A DNA stretch of 64,000 nucleotides from Nocardia ignorata NBRC 108230 (GTDB taxonomy: Bacteria; Actinomycetota; Actinomycetes; Mycobacteriales; Mycobacteriaceae), in assembly GCF_001612905.1 (NCBI RefSeq), contig NZ_BDBI01000040.1, positions 25,344-89,343 on the forward strand, written 5' to 3'. Below the pieces are notes generated by a model that made no database searches, was not told the origin of the DNA, and saw only the letters and a list, made by a program, of their open reading frames with translations. Both the position numbers and the translations under genes were made by a program. Below, piece after piece: positions 25,577-33,699 of the stretch (position 1 is its first letter; every line of letters begins with the position of its first letter).

Positions 25577-25891
25577 CTACCGCCGATCATATTCGAATAC
25601 AACCGACCAATCCCACGACCCGATCGAATCCTTTTCATAGCGATAGGCGACAGATTGCAAGCGCGTGCCATATTTGCCATGAAGTGATACCAACTTCCCT
25701 GCCGACGTCAGCAATTCAGCATCAGGCAATATGATCGGCTGAGTACTCGAGCGCAATGTAACACTGTACCGGCCGCCGTCAACAGTGATCACGAGATCCG
25801 CAGACATGTCATCTTCATACATTTCCGCTAAAGCCAGCAGCCCGATCTCCTTGTCCATAACTGCTTGCATATCGAGAGGAAAACTAGCCAT
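25577..25891 (-). CDS. Hypothetical small protein, immunity-like
   Basis: A 104-residue mixed alpha/beta protein (ADLVITVDGGRYSVTLRSS, YRYEKDSIGSWDWSVVFEY). No recognised family. Start ATG 25891 has AAGGGT upstream and overlaps by eight bases the end of a 35-codon ORF, suggesting coupled translation. Base composition is clearly more AT-rich than the flanking core genes. Confidence 0.55.
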   Translation of the reverse strand: MASFPLDMQAVMDKEIGLLALAEMYEDDMSADLVITVDGGRYSVTLRSSTQPIILPDAELLTSAGKLVSLHGKYGTRLQSVAYRYEKDSIGSWDWSVVFEYDRR

Positions 25892-25991
25892 CTAACGTAC
25901 CCTTCATCGGAATCTCGTGGATCATGATCGGCAGACTGGCGGAACTTCCCGGGATCCACATCACAAAGTTCGGCTCATCGGTAGACAACAT
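25884..25991 (-). CDS. 35-codon ORF overlapping the next gene, possible remnant or leader
   Basis: MLSTDEPNFVMWIPGSS and onward, 35 residues, ending with TAG eight bases into the following gene. It may be a leader ORF that couples translation, or the surviving C-terminus of a decayed gene. No clear ribosome-binding site. Weakly supported. Confidence 0.25.
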   Translation of the reverse strand: MLSTDEPNFVMWIPGSSASLPIMIHEIPMKGTLDG

Positions 25992-26105
25992 TACTGAGCG
26001 GTGATGCTACCGCAGCAACGTAACTGTAGATGCGCATCGCGAGTACTGAATGCGTTGTGCCACAACAGTTTTGCGGGCTATTGAGGCCGGGTGCCGAGCG
26101 AGGTG

Positions 26106-26534
26106 TCAGGGATGCCGACCGCTCAATCGGCGCCACACGACCCTGGGCCACATCAGCGGAAAGTGCCCAGCGCGCATCAGCATTCTGGCATTTCGCCACC
26201 ACCGCTGATACCAGCAGAAGCATTGCCACAGCCAGCACGAGTTCAGCACGACCCGCCATTTGCCCGGCCCGGGTAGGATCGAAGGATCAACATCGCCGTC
26301 GCGCCGGGCATCACGGCCGAACATGATGTTGTGAGCCCACTCTGCATCGGTTATCTGATAGATCCCGTGGTCGCCGACGATACGCATCCCGACGAACCGG
26401 TCGTCGACACGGCTACGTGCGTCCACATACTTCAGGCCGTACGCCTCTGTGATGACGAGCGCGATGTCTCGTAACTGTTCCTCGGCACGAGGATCTCTCC
26501 ACATGAGGCGGTTAATCCGACTAGAGACACCCAT
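26106..26534 (-). CDS. Hypothetical basic protein
   Basis: A 142-residue protein. The N-terminal 90 residues look like a small folded domain (LRDIALVITEAYGLKYVDA, GIYQITDAEWAHNIMFGRD); the last 45 are Trp/Arg-rich (WLWQCFCWYQRWWRNARM). No family recognised. Its ATG overlaps the stop of the preceding LppU-like gene (TAATG), so the two are translationally coupled. A longer frame exists upstream but is only a shadow of that gene. Confidence 0.55.
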   Translation of the reverse strand: MGVSSRINRLMWRDPRAEEQLRDIALVITEAYGLKYVDARSRVDDRFVGMRIVGDHGIYQITDAEWAHNIMFGRDARRDGDVDPSILPGPGKWRVVLNSCWLWQCFCWYQRWWRNARMLMRAGHFPLMWPRVVWRRLSGRHP

Positions 26535-27223
26535 TACGGCGTCACCAGGCAGAGGGTGAAATCGTCTGTGGTGTAAAAGAACTCGGTGGACGGGTGGCCG
26601 ACGCACAGGTAACTGTCGGCGTAGTCCGAGTGTCCATTGCTGCCCTTGACCTTCGCGATTACTCGTCCGATTGCGCGTGGGTCGGAGCAGGCGATCTTCT
26701 CGACATTCGGATTGTCGTCTTCGGTCCGATTGCCGTTGTGGTTCACCACGCAATCGCCGACCTCGGCGCTGCTTGCCGATCGCTCCTCGACAGTCGCCTG
26801 GATGAGGACGAGCGAGGGCACGAGTATCACCGGGATGAGCAACCCGAGCATTCCTGCTCTACGCCACAGCGGCTTGCCCATGCCGAGTGATGCGCGGGGA
26901 GCGCCGGGAATCGGCGTGGGCAACCGTCGCACTTGCTTTGCCGCGCCGATGTTCTGCAACATGATCACCGGGTTCGCCACCAGCGAGATCAACCCGTACC
27001 ACCCGAGCAATGCGCTCTCGACAGTCATTCGCCGATACGTCGCCGTCCCACAATCCCGGCAGAAGGGGCCCGGCTCGGTGATAAACCGCATATACCACAC
27101 GAACCCACGATGCGACCGAATCGACGTGCGCACCGCGGGCGTAGCGCCACAGACACTGCAATAGATCCCATTGGCCGTACTGAAGTCGGCCTGCACCGAC
27201 CGAATGTCTCCTGGCGTCGACAC
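26534..27223 (-). CDS. Membrane protein with zinc-ribbon head and LppU/SCO3897-like domain
   Basis: A 229-residue protein. Two CxxC pairs near 22-25 and 56-59 (YCSVCGA, FCRDCGT) suggest a zinc ribbon; a membrane helix follows at about 135-157 (AGMLGLLIPVILVPSLVLI), and an extracytoplasmic domain with VGDCVVN, IACSDP and YLCVG matches the LppU/SCO3897 pattern. Function unknown. It heads a coupled pair with the 26106-26534 gene. Confidence 0.7.
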   Translation of the reverse strand: MSTPGDIRSVQADFSTANGIYCSVCGATPAVRTSIRSHRGFVWYMRFITEPGPFCRDCGTATYRRMTVESALLGWYGLISLVANPVIMLQNIGAAKQVRRLPTPIPGAPRASLGMGKPLWRRAGMLGLLIPVILVPSLVLIQATVEERSASSAEVGDCVVNHNGNRTEDDNPNVEKIACSDPRAIGRVIAKVKGSNGHSDYADSYLCVGHPSTEFFYTTDDFTLCLVTP

Positions 27224-27286
27224 GCCTACCCCTAAGTCTCGCTCGAGCCCGCTCGTACGCGGGCAACCGGCGATCGTAGCATTGAA

Positions 27287-27652
27287 CTATTTGGGTTGTC
27301 TCCGAATAGCGCTGTGGCAGAGGAATATTCGGCATGTAAGCATCGAGCTACTGAGCTCGCCGACGACGTCGCGGATGAGGACAGCGGTCTCGCGCAACCA
27401 ATCAGCTGCGGCGGCATCCGAGGTTTCGTCCTCCAGCACCCGCTTCCCGTGGAGCGCGACCGTCCAGGGCAAGGTTCCGGGAGGCTGCTTCTCATTGAGT
27501 AGGGTTTCGATTCCCTCCGCGTCACGTTCGACGGTGCGGTTGCTGCTTCCAGCGCGGAGTCGCAGGCTCGCCCGCTGCTCATCGAACCCTTCGCAATTCG
27601 CAACATGAGCCAGGAGGAATCCACGGACCCGATCGAGCGTAGGAGGCCGTGG
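27287..27652 (-). pseudogene. Start-less fragment of a hypothetical protein gene
   Basis: A 122-codon open frame that reads as protein (PPTLDRVRGFLLAH ... EGIETLLNEKQPPGTLPW) but has no ATG or GTG near its beginning: a TGA lies directly before the first sensible codon, 13 bases after the stop of the upstream gene. The last 20 residues look random. I read it as a gene that lost its 5' end. Alternatively translation starts at a CTG. Confidence 0.45.
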
Positions 27653-27662
27653 TCAGTTCGTA

Positions 27663-28160
27663 TCAGCGCGGGTAGAAATCGTGGCATTCGTATCCGGTCA
27701 TACCGAGTTCGGCAATAGGGCGAATAAGGCGGCGCAGATACCAGATGAAGTCCGCGAAATCCGTGTGCTCGATCAACGCGCGTTCGTTCGACAGCACAAA
27801 GTAGACTTCCGTCGAGGCCGGTGGGATGAGCACAGACGCCGCCAGCGACGAATCTTGGAAGTATATGTCGACTCCGACGGTCATTCCCGCTTCGCTGCGC
27901 TCCTGGATCGCCGATAGAATCAAATTCATACCCTCTGAGGAACCGATTTTCCAGTCGCTGTCGTCAGACAACTTGTACCTGACCGAGTCGTTGGATCTGA
28001 TCGTGATGCTGAGCTCAACACAGACCTGACCAATTCTATTGGGTCCACCGGACTCGCGAAGTGGAAGTCGATGTCCATCATTCGTCCCATTATCGTCCTC
28101 GACGAGATCTGATCTGAACTGCGCAACGACAACGTGACCATCGATGTCCAGCCAACTCAT
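27663..28160 (-). CDS. Hypothetical protein, immunity-like
   Basis: A 165-residue acidic protein with alternating beta-strand segments (GQVCVELSITIRSNDSVRY, GMTVGVDIYFQDSS, TEVYFVLSNER) and a C-terminal helix (FIWYLRRLIRPI). Family not recognised. Its start overlaps by four bases the stop of the 28157-28546 gene, so they form a coupled pair. Composition is AT-richer than core genes. Confidence 0.6.
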   Translation of the reverse strand: MSWLDIDGHVVVAQFRSDLVEDDNGTNDGHRLPLRESGGPNRIGQVCVELSITIRSNDSVRYKLSDDSDWKIGSSEGMNLILSAIQERSEAGMTVGVDIYFQDSSLAASVLIPPASTEVYFVLSNERALIEHTDFADFIWYLRRLIRPIAELGMTGYECHDFYPR

Positions 28161-28546
28161 GACGGCAGTGAGATGAATGGAAAAACATTCTTGAACTTAG
28201 TGAGAACGTCCGGTCGGTTCCGGAGCGCCACGGCAGCCCGCCTCCTAGTTATCGGGGGATCGTAAACTTCTACCCCGCGAACGTAGGCGATGCCGATCAG
28301 AGCCTTCAATACATCCTCACCTGCATCGGCGCTGCTGAGCCTACCGACTACGTCGGCAGCCGCACCGGCGTTGCCCTGGAAGTTGAGAAGATCGTAGATG
28401 TACTCGGGCAAGTCTTCGACTTCGTTCGCAAGGACGACCGCGAGCGCCCACTGGCTCAATTCGGGGCCGTCGATAGCTTGACTGAAGATGCAGTCGAGGA
28501 CGAAGCCGATTTCCTCGGGCCCGATTCGAGTAGCCTCATCGACCAC
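28157..28546 (-). CDS. Hypothetical all-helical protein, immunity-like
   Basis: A 129-residue mostly helical protein (IGFVLDCIFSQAIDG, YIYDLLNFQGNAGAAADVVG, EDVLKALIGIAYVRGVEVY). GTG start preceded by AAAGGA. First gene of a coupled pair. No recognised domain; the size and helical repeats recall immunity proteins. Confidence 0.6.
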   Translation of the reverse strand: MVDEATRIGPEEIGFVLDCIFSQAIDGPELSQWALAVVLANEVEDLPEYIYDLLNFQGNAGAAADVVGRLSSADAGEDVLKALIGIAYVRGVEVYDPPITRRRAAVALRNRPDVLTKFKNVFPFISLPS

Positions 28547-28614
28547 GATCTACGGATTCCTTTCCACGTTCGCATTGCGGGCCACTTCCCTCCTGGTGCT
28601 CCGCCAGGTACGGC

Positions 28615-28642
28615 AAATGCCCCGTCGGGGGACGGGGCATTT
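28615..28642 (-). terminator. Terminator of the 28693-29124 gene
   Basis: AAATGCCCCGT and ACGGGGCATTT form a perfect 11-bp hairpin with a CGGGGG loop, about 50 bases after the stop codon. It also marks the border between core-like sequence and the AT-richer island. Confidence 0.85.
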
Positions 28643-28692
28643 GGCGCAGATGGTCCGCGCGCGAGCTGTGAGATGCCGCGGGTGTGGGTGAA

Positions 28693-29124
28693 TCAGGGGG
28701 TGGTGGTGCCCGGGTCGGTCGCCTCTTCCTCACCGGCGGAGCCGGAGGTCAGGCCCTCGAGGATGGCGGCGAGGGCGTCGGACGAACCGGTCTCCGGCTC
28801 CTCGGCGATCGCGGCGGCGTCGGTCTCGGTGTCCGGCTCGGGGGCACTCGAACCGGCGACCAGCGCCTCGAGGAAGTTTGCAAGGTTCTCGGCGGAACCG
28901 GTGGTCGGCGCCTCGGTGTCGCCCGGCTCCTCAGCGATGTCGGTGGCCGGATCGGTCGGGTCCTCCGCAGCAGCCGAACCGGACGACAGGGCCTCGACGA
29001 TGGCGGCCAGGCTTTCGGAGGAGCCGGTTGCGGGCTCTTCGGCGGCGGAGGCCACGCCGGTGCCGAACATGGCGATACCGGCCGCGAGGGCGATGCCGAA
29101 ACCGAGCGTGCGGATCTTCTTCAT
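28693..29124 (-). CDS. Secreted protein with three TGS-x12-GS repeats
   Basis: A 143-residue exported protein: signal peptide of about 27 residues (MKKIRTLG, hydrophobic core, GVASA). The mature part is three copies of an 18-residue motif at about 33-50, 75-92 and 112-129: TGSSESLAAIVEALSSGS, TGSAENLANFLEALVAGS and TGSSDALAAILEGLTSGS, with acidic Pro/Thr linkers (AEEP, DPTDPATDIAEEPGD). Paralogue of 22153-22491. Start ATG 29124 with AAGGGG upstream. Function unknown; each motif is a short amphipathic helix bracketed by Ser/Gly. Confidence 0.72.
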   Translation of the reverse strand: MKKIRTLGFGIALAAGIAMFGTGVASAAEEPATGSSESLAAIVEALSSGSAAAEDPTDPATDIAEEPGDTEAPTTGSAENLANFLEALVAGSSAPEPDTETDAAAIAEEPETGSSDALAAILEGLTSGSAGEEEATDPGTTTP

Positions 29125-29640
29125 GAAGTGAAACCCCTTGGTATTAAGCATGATTGCCGACTGCGTTGCCGACTGGAAAGTTTCTAACACGGGGGGCGGA
29201 CAGTTCCGCAGACACTTGTTTTCGGGGCACTTGCCAGGGCAATGCTGAACATTTGCCGTCAAGGTGGAGATAATCCGAGAGCGGTGCGAGGTTTTCAGAA
29301 CGATCGTTCGGAATCCAGAACTCGATGCCAGCTGGAAAAGTTGAACACTGCAGTACAAGCGGTCGGTTGCGGCTCCGAGGCGTATTCGGCCCGAAGCCCG
29401 AGGTACTCGCGATCTTTCGGCACGGTGCCGAACTCAACTTGTTACCCAGCTAATACCTGGCGTACACCATGATTGATGTCACACGCAGGACCGGTAACAG
29501 AACGATCAGCCAGAACGATTGTCGCGCAACCGGTTTGATTGACACTGTATAGCTACTGGTTGCCCGTCATATAACCACGTGCGCAACGGAAAAGGCCGCA
29601 TATCCCGAATGGGATACGCGGCCTTCCGGCAACGAAGAAC
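29125..29640. other. 516-base intergenic region without a recognised gene
   Basis: No coding frame with protein-like composition on either strand. It must hold the promoter of the three-repeat secreted protein gene (toward 29124) and ends with the htdX terminator hairpin at 29592-29625. AT-richer than the flanks. Confidence 0.5.
29592..29625 (-). terminator. htdX terminator
   Basis: AAGGCCGC (29592-29599), TATCCC and their complements GGGATA and GCGGCCTT (29618-29625) form a two-part stem with one mismatch; on the minus strand TTTT follows. It ends the fabG4-htdX operon. Confidence 0.8.
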
Positions 29641-30510
29641 TCAGCGCACGGTGGCGGTGAGGTGGGGGAAACCCTTCTTGGGGTGCAGCATCGACAGATC
29701 CCAGCCGGTATCGGCCTTCTCGGCGTAGATGTTCACCGAGGCAGGCAGGAGGATCGGCTTGCCGAATTTGACCGTGTAGGTGGCCTTTTCGGGGACCCGG
29801 CCCTCGATGGTGCCGAGGATGGTGGCCGCCGACCACATGCCGTGGGCGATGGTGGTGGGGAAACCCATTGCCTTGGCGCCGATTCCGGAGACGTGGATCG
29901 GGTTGCGGTCGCCCGAGGCGGCGGCGTAGCGGTTGATGATCTTCTGATCGACACGCTGCACGCGCAGCGGCGGCGGGGGCACCTCCTCCGGCGGGGGTGC
30001 GGACTTCGGACCGCCGGACAGCGAGGTGCGCTGCTGGTGCAGCATGGTCGCCACCTGACGCCACACCAGTTCCCGGCCGACGCGGATCTCCGTAACCGCG
30101 TCTACCAGCAGGCCTTTCGGGTGCTCACGCAGGTTCTCGGTGTGCACGGTGAAGTCCAGCGGCTCGGCCGCCGAGATCTCACGGGTGCGTTCGATGACGT
30201 TGGAGAAGTGCACCGAACCCACCGCGGTGAACGGGAAGTCCCGCGCCACGAGCAGTTCCATCATCAGCGGGAACGCCAGGACGAACGGGTAGGTGAGCGG
30301 CAGGGTGTCGCCGAAGCGCAGGCCGGTGGCGTGGCAGTAGGCGGCGAGGTGGTCGGGGTCGACCCGCACACCCTCGATGGCGACCCGGCGGTCGGGCAGT
30401 ACGGGCTTGCGGCCGGAGAGCGGCGCGGGCAGCGGGACGGCGCCGATGGCCGCCTTCGCGTACAGCGCGCCGTTGCCCGGGATCTCGGTGAGCGTGATGG
30501 TCTGGGTCAT
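29641..30510 (-). CDS. htdX: 3-hydroxyacyl-thioester dehydratase HtdX (MaoC family)
   Basis: A 289-residue double hot-dog MaoC-type dehydratase, matching M. tuberculosis HtdX (Rv0241c). The C-terminal hot dog carries the hydratase-2 motif YAAASGDRNPIHVSG (Asp and His catalytic) followed by GFPTTIAHGMW. It interconverts 3-hydroxyacyl- and enoyl-CoA or -ACP. ATG 30510 overlaps the fabG4 stop codon by one base (TGATG), so reductase and dehydratase are made from one operon. Confidence 0.93.
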   Translation of the reverse strand: MTQTITLTEIPGNGALYAKAAIGAVPLPAPLSGRKPVLPDRRVAIEGVRVDPDHLAAYCHATGLRFGDTLPLTYPFVLAFPLMMELLVARDFPFTAVGSVHFSNVIERTREISAAEPLDFTVHTENLREHPKGLLVDAVTEIRVGRELVWRQVATMLHQQRTSLSGGPKSAPPPEEVPPPPLRVQRVDQKIINRYAAASGDRNPIHVSGIGAKAMGFPTTIAHGMWSAATILGTIEGRVPEKATYTVKFGKPILLPASVNIYAEKADTGWDLSMLHPKKGFPHLTATVR

Positions 30511-31865
30511 CAGGCGCCGATCAGGCTCTGCCCGCAGACGCGAACAACGTTGCCGCTCACCGCGTTCGACGCCGGGCTGGCGAAGTAGGCGATGGTCTCG
30601 GCGACGTCGACGGTCTGACCGCCCTGCAGCAGCGAGCTCATCAGGCGGCCCGCCTCGCGGGTGCCGACGGGGATGGCGGCGGTCATGGCGGTTTCGATGA
30701 AGCCGGGAGCCACCGCGTTGATGGTGATGCCCTTCTCCGACAGCAGCGGCGCCTCGGCGTCGACCATGCCGATGACGCCCGCCTTGGAGGCGCCGTAGTT
30801 GGTCTGGCCGCGGTTACCCGCGATGCCCGCGATGGAGGAGACGTCGATCACACGGCCGCCCTCCTTGAGCACCCCCTTGGCGACGAGGCCGGAGGTGATG
30901 CGGTGCGGCGCGGCGAGGTTGACGTTGATGACCGAGTTCCAGCGGCCCTCGTCCATGTTGGCGAGCAGCTTGTCGCGGGTGATGCCCGCGTTGTGGACGA
31001 CGATGTCGATGCCACCGAAGCGCTCGGTGGCGAACTCGGCGAGACGCTCGGCGGCGTCGGGCGCGGTGACGTCGAGCGCCAGGGCGGTGGCGCCGACCTT
31101 GTTGGCGGTCTCGGACAGGGCCTCACCGGCGGCGGGGATGTCGGCGACGATCACGGTGGCGCCGTCACGGGCGAACACCTCGGCGATGGTGGCGCCGATA
31201 CCGCGCGCGGCACCGGTGACCACGGCGACCTTGCCCGCGAGGGGCTTGTCCCAGCTGGCGGGTGCGACCGACTCGGCCTTGCCGACGCGGATGACCTGGC
31301 CGTCGACGAAGGCCGACTTGGCCGAGAGCAGGAAGCGCAGGGTCGACTCGACACCCGTGGCCGAGGAGCCGGCCTCGGGGTGCACGTAGACGAGCTGGGC
31401 GGTGGCGCCGCGCAGCAGCTCCTTGGCCACGGACCGGGTGAAGCCCTCGAGCGCGCGCTGAGCGATCTGTTCGTCGACCGAGCCGACCAGCTCCGGCGTG
31501 CTGCCGAGCACCACGACGCGGCCCGACGGCGCGATGTTGCGCATGGCGGGCTGGAAGAACTCGAACAGCTGCTCGAGCTTCTCGATGGAGTCGATGCCGG
31601 TGGCATCGAAGACCAGCGCGCCGTACTTGGTTCCGGACTCGAGCGAGTCGGCGATGGTGTAATCGGTGAGCAGGGCACGGATCGGCTCGGCGAGGCGACC
31701 CTTGCCGCCGAGCAGCACCGGGCCCGGAAGCGCGGGCTCGCCTGCCTTGTAGCGGCGCAGCTCCGCGGGCTGGGGCAGGCCCAGCTTGCTCGCGAGGAAC
31801 GCGCCGGGGGCGGAGTGGATGAAGGATCCGTAGAGGTTGGGTGCGCCCTTGCTCTTGGCTGCCAC
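30510..31865 (-). CDS. fabG4: 3-ketoacyl-ACP/CoA reductase FabG4 (high-molecular-weight FabG)
   Basis: A 451-residue two-domain reductase closely matching M. tuberculosis FabG4 (Rv0242c, 454 residues). The N-terminal flavodoxin-like domain is followed from about 210 by an SDR domain with cofactor loop TGAARGIG (217-224), HNAGITRDK, and the catalytic Ser 344-Tyr 357-Lys 361 (SSIAG, NYGASK). It reduces 3-ketoacyl substrates using NADH. Start GTG 31865, preceded by TAGGAA; longer frames would run across the operator. Divergent from fadA2. Confidence 0.94.
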   Translation of the reverse strand: MAAKSKGAPNLYGSFIHSAPGAFLASKLGLPQPAELRRYKAGEPALPGPVLLGGKGRLAEPIRALLTDYTIADSLESGTKYGALVFDATGIDSIEKLEQLFEFFQPAMRNIAPSGRVVVLGSTPELVGSVDEQIAQRALEGFTRSVAKELLRGATAQLVYVHPEAGSSATGVESTLRFLLSAKSAFVDGQVIRVGKAESVAPASWDKPLAGKVAVVTGAARGIGATIAEVFARDGATVIVADIPAAGEALSETANKVGATALALDVTAPDAAERLAEFATERFGGIDIVVHNAGITRDKLLANMDEGRWNSVINVNLAAPHRITSGLVAKGVLKEGGRVIDVSSIAGIAGNRGQTNYGASKAGVIGMVDAEAPLLSEKGITINAVAPGFIETAMTAAIPVGTREAGRLMSSLLQGGQTVDVAETIAYFASPASNAVSGNVVRVCGQSLIGA

Positions 31866-31906
31866 TGTTCCTACCTTCACATTCGCGGGTACGGTGTCGA
31901 CAACGA

Positions 31907-31924
31907 ACTTACTCCAGAGTAAGT
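31907..31924. promoter_or_regulatory. Palindromic operator between fabG4 and fadA2
   Basis: ACTTACTC-CA-GAGTAAGT, a perfect 18-base palindrome containing CTTAC-N6-GTAAG. Because of its symmetry it supplies TAAGTT, a plausible -10 box, on both strands, so one bound repressor would block both divergent promoters. Confidence 0.75.
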
Positions 31925-31966
31925 TGGATGACAACCGATCACCCGACGAGACCATGGAGAACTCGA

Positions 31967-33298
31967 GTGACAAGCAAAGCCCGCTCGACGGCGGCCAAGG
32001 CAAGTACCGCCAAAACCGCGAAGACGCAGCGCCCGGTCGCGATCGTTGGCGGTAACCGAATTCCGTTCGCGCGCTCCGACAAGGCCTACGCGCACGCGTC
32101 CAACCAGGACATGTTCACCGCCACCCTCGACGGGCTGGTCAGCCGCTTCGGCCTGCAGGGCGAACGCCTCGGCATGGTCGTCGGCGGCGCCGTGCTCAAG
32201 CGCGTCGGCGAGCACAGCCTGATCCGTGAGAGCGTGCTCGGCTCCAAGCTCTCGCCCTACACCCCCGCACACGACCTGCAGCTCGCCTGTGGCACCGGCC
32301 TGCAGGCCGTGGCGACCGTCGGCGACGCGATCGCGATGGGCCGCATCGAGGCGGGCATCGGCGGCGGTACCGACACCACCTCCGACGCGCCGATCGGCGT
32401 GAGCGAGGACATGCGCGAGTGGATGCTCAACGCCAACCGCGCCAAGACCAACAAGGACCGGCTCAAGCTGGTCGGGCAGCTGCGGCCCTCGATGCTCGGC
32501 ATCGAGATCCCGCGCAACGCCGAGCCGCGCACCGGGCTGTCGATGGGTGAGCACGCCGCCATCACCGCCAAGGAATTCGGCGTCTCCCGCGAGGCCCAGG
32601 ACGAGCTGGCCTACCTCTCGCACAAGAACATGGCCGCCGCCTACGACCGTGGCTTCTTCGACGACCTCATCACCCCGTTCCTCGGGCTGACCCGCGACGA
32701 CAACCTGCGTCCCGGTTCGACCGTCGAGAAGCTGGCCACGCTGAAGCCGGTGTTCGGCACCAAGCTGGGCGACGCCACCATGACCGCGGGCAACTCCACC
32801 CCGCTCACCGACGGCGCGTCGGCGGTGCTGCTGTCGACCGACGAGTGGGCCGCCGAGCGCAAGCTGCCGGTGCTCGCTCACCTGGTGGACTCCGAGGTGG
32901 CCTCGGTGGACTACATCCACGGCCCCGACGGCCTGCTGATGGCGCCCACCTACGCGGTGCCGCGTCTGCTGGCCCGCAACGGCCTGACGCTGCAGGACTT
33001 CGACTACTACGAGATCCACGAGGCCTTCGCCTCCGTGGTGCTGTGCACGCTCGCCGCGTGGGAGTCCGACGCCTACTGCAAGGAGCGCCTCGGCCTCGAC
33101 GGTGCGCTCGGCTCGATCGACCGCAGCAAGCTCAACGTGAACGGTTCCTCGCTCGCCGCGGGCCACCCGTTCGCCGCGACCGGCGGGCGCATCGTCGCCT
33201 CGACCGCGAAGATGCTGGCGGAGAAGGGTTCCGGCCGCGCGCTGGTCTCCATCTGCGCCGCGGGCGGCCAGGGCGTCGTCGCGATCATCGAGCGCTAG
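31967..33298 (+). CDS. fadA2: Acetyl-CoA acetyltransferase (thiolase) FadA2
   Basis: A 443-residue thiolase matching M. tuberculosis FadA2 (Rv0243). Nucleophile Cys 108 in LACGTGLQA; YEIHEAFA; NVNGSSLAAGHPFAATGGR with the catalytic His; and the second Cys in ICAAGGQGV. It cleaves 3-ketoacyl-CoA in beta-oxidation or condenses acyl-CoAs. I chose GTG 31967 because GGAGA lies six bases upstream; an ATG at 31928 is only a few bases from the operator. Divergent from the fabG4-htdX operon and sharing its operator. Confidence 0.94.
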   Translation: MTSKARSTAAKASTAKTAKTQRPVAIVGGNRIPFARSDKAYAHASNQDMFTATLDGLVSRFGLQGERLGMVVGGAVLKRVGEHSLIRESVLGSKLSPYTPAHDLQLACGTGLQAVATVGDAIAMGRIEAGIGGGTDTTSDAPIGVSEDMREWMLNANRAKTNKDRLKLVGQLRPSMLGIEIPRNAEPRTGLSMGEHAAITAKEFGVSREAQDELAYLSHKNMAAAYDRGFFDDLITPFLGLTRDDNLRPGSTVEKLATLKPVFGTKLGDATMTAGNSTPLTDGASAVLLSTDEWAAERKLPVLAHLVDSEVASVDYIHGPDGLLMAPTYAVPRLLARNGLTLQDFDYYEIHEAFASVVLCTLAAWESDAYCKERLGLDGALGSIDRSKLNVNGSSLAAGHPFAATGGRIVASTAKMLAEKGSGRALVSICAAGGQGVVAIIER

Positions 33299-33309
33299 CA
33301 CGCACGACG

Positions 33310-33343
33310 ACGGCGGGCGGCTTCCGAGGAAGCTGCCCGCCGT
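33310..33343. terminator. Convergent terminator after fadA2
   Basis: ACGGCGGGC (33310-33318) pairs with GCCCGCCGT (33335-33343), with further GGCTTCC/GGAAGCT pairing inside. Shared by the fadA2 gene and the converging small secreted protein gene. Confidence 0.85.
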
Positions 33344-33356
33344 TCGTGTGTCCGGA

Positions 33357-33587
33357 TCAGCGGCAGATCGGGTTGGGGTGGGGTTCGGGGGAGGCCCAGG
33401 GGCCGCAGATGAGGATCATCATGAAACCGAGGGGGAAGTCGACGAGGGCGGAACCGGTGCCTGACGAGCCGGATTCGGCGATGACCGCGGGCTGGGCGGG
33501 GGCGGCGAGGGCCGGGGAGGTGGCGCCCGCGGCGATGCCCGCGACAGCAGCGGTGGTGACGAGGACTCGGATCATTCGACGGTGCAT
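33357..33587 (-). CDS. Small secreted protein with SGSSGTGSA segment
   Basis: A 76-residue protein: signal peptide to about residue 28 (MHRRMIRVLVTTAAVAGIAAG, SPALA). The mature 48 residues hold ESGSSGTGSA followed by a hydrophobic stretch LVDFPLGFMMILICG and a Pro-rich end with two cysteines (ICG, PICR). GAGAGG precedes the ATG. It is the last gene downstream of the mycoloyltransferase on the same strand (112-base gap). Ser/Gly followed by a hydrophobic segment recalls the GS motif of neighbouring secreted proteins. Confidence 0.65.
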   Translation of the reverse strand: MHRRMIRVLVTTAAVAGIAAGATSPALAAPAQPAVIAESGSSGTGSALVDFPLGFMMILICGPWASPEPHPNPICR

Positions 33588-33699
33588 GGGGGAACCTCTC
33601 GGGTAACTGAGCAGAGCTAACTGTCACATCGGGGGTTTCAGCGAGAGCGTTTCCGAAACTTGTGGGGGCTTGACTCGCCGAAACTGATTGTGTAACTGG

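Noticed and set aside
26535..26753. Upstream extension of the 26106-26534 gene
   Set aside because: It is only the LppU-like gene in another frame; the TAATG junction fits a coupled start.
24430..28650. Phage or insertion-sequence origin of the AT-richer island
   Set aside because: No integrase, transposase, att-like direct repeats or phage structural genes are visible.
31877..33301. 474-residue minus-strand frame opposite fadA2
   Set aside because: Composition of an antisense shadow; fadA2 is certain on the other strand.
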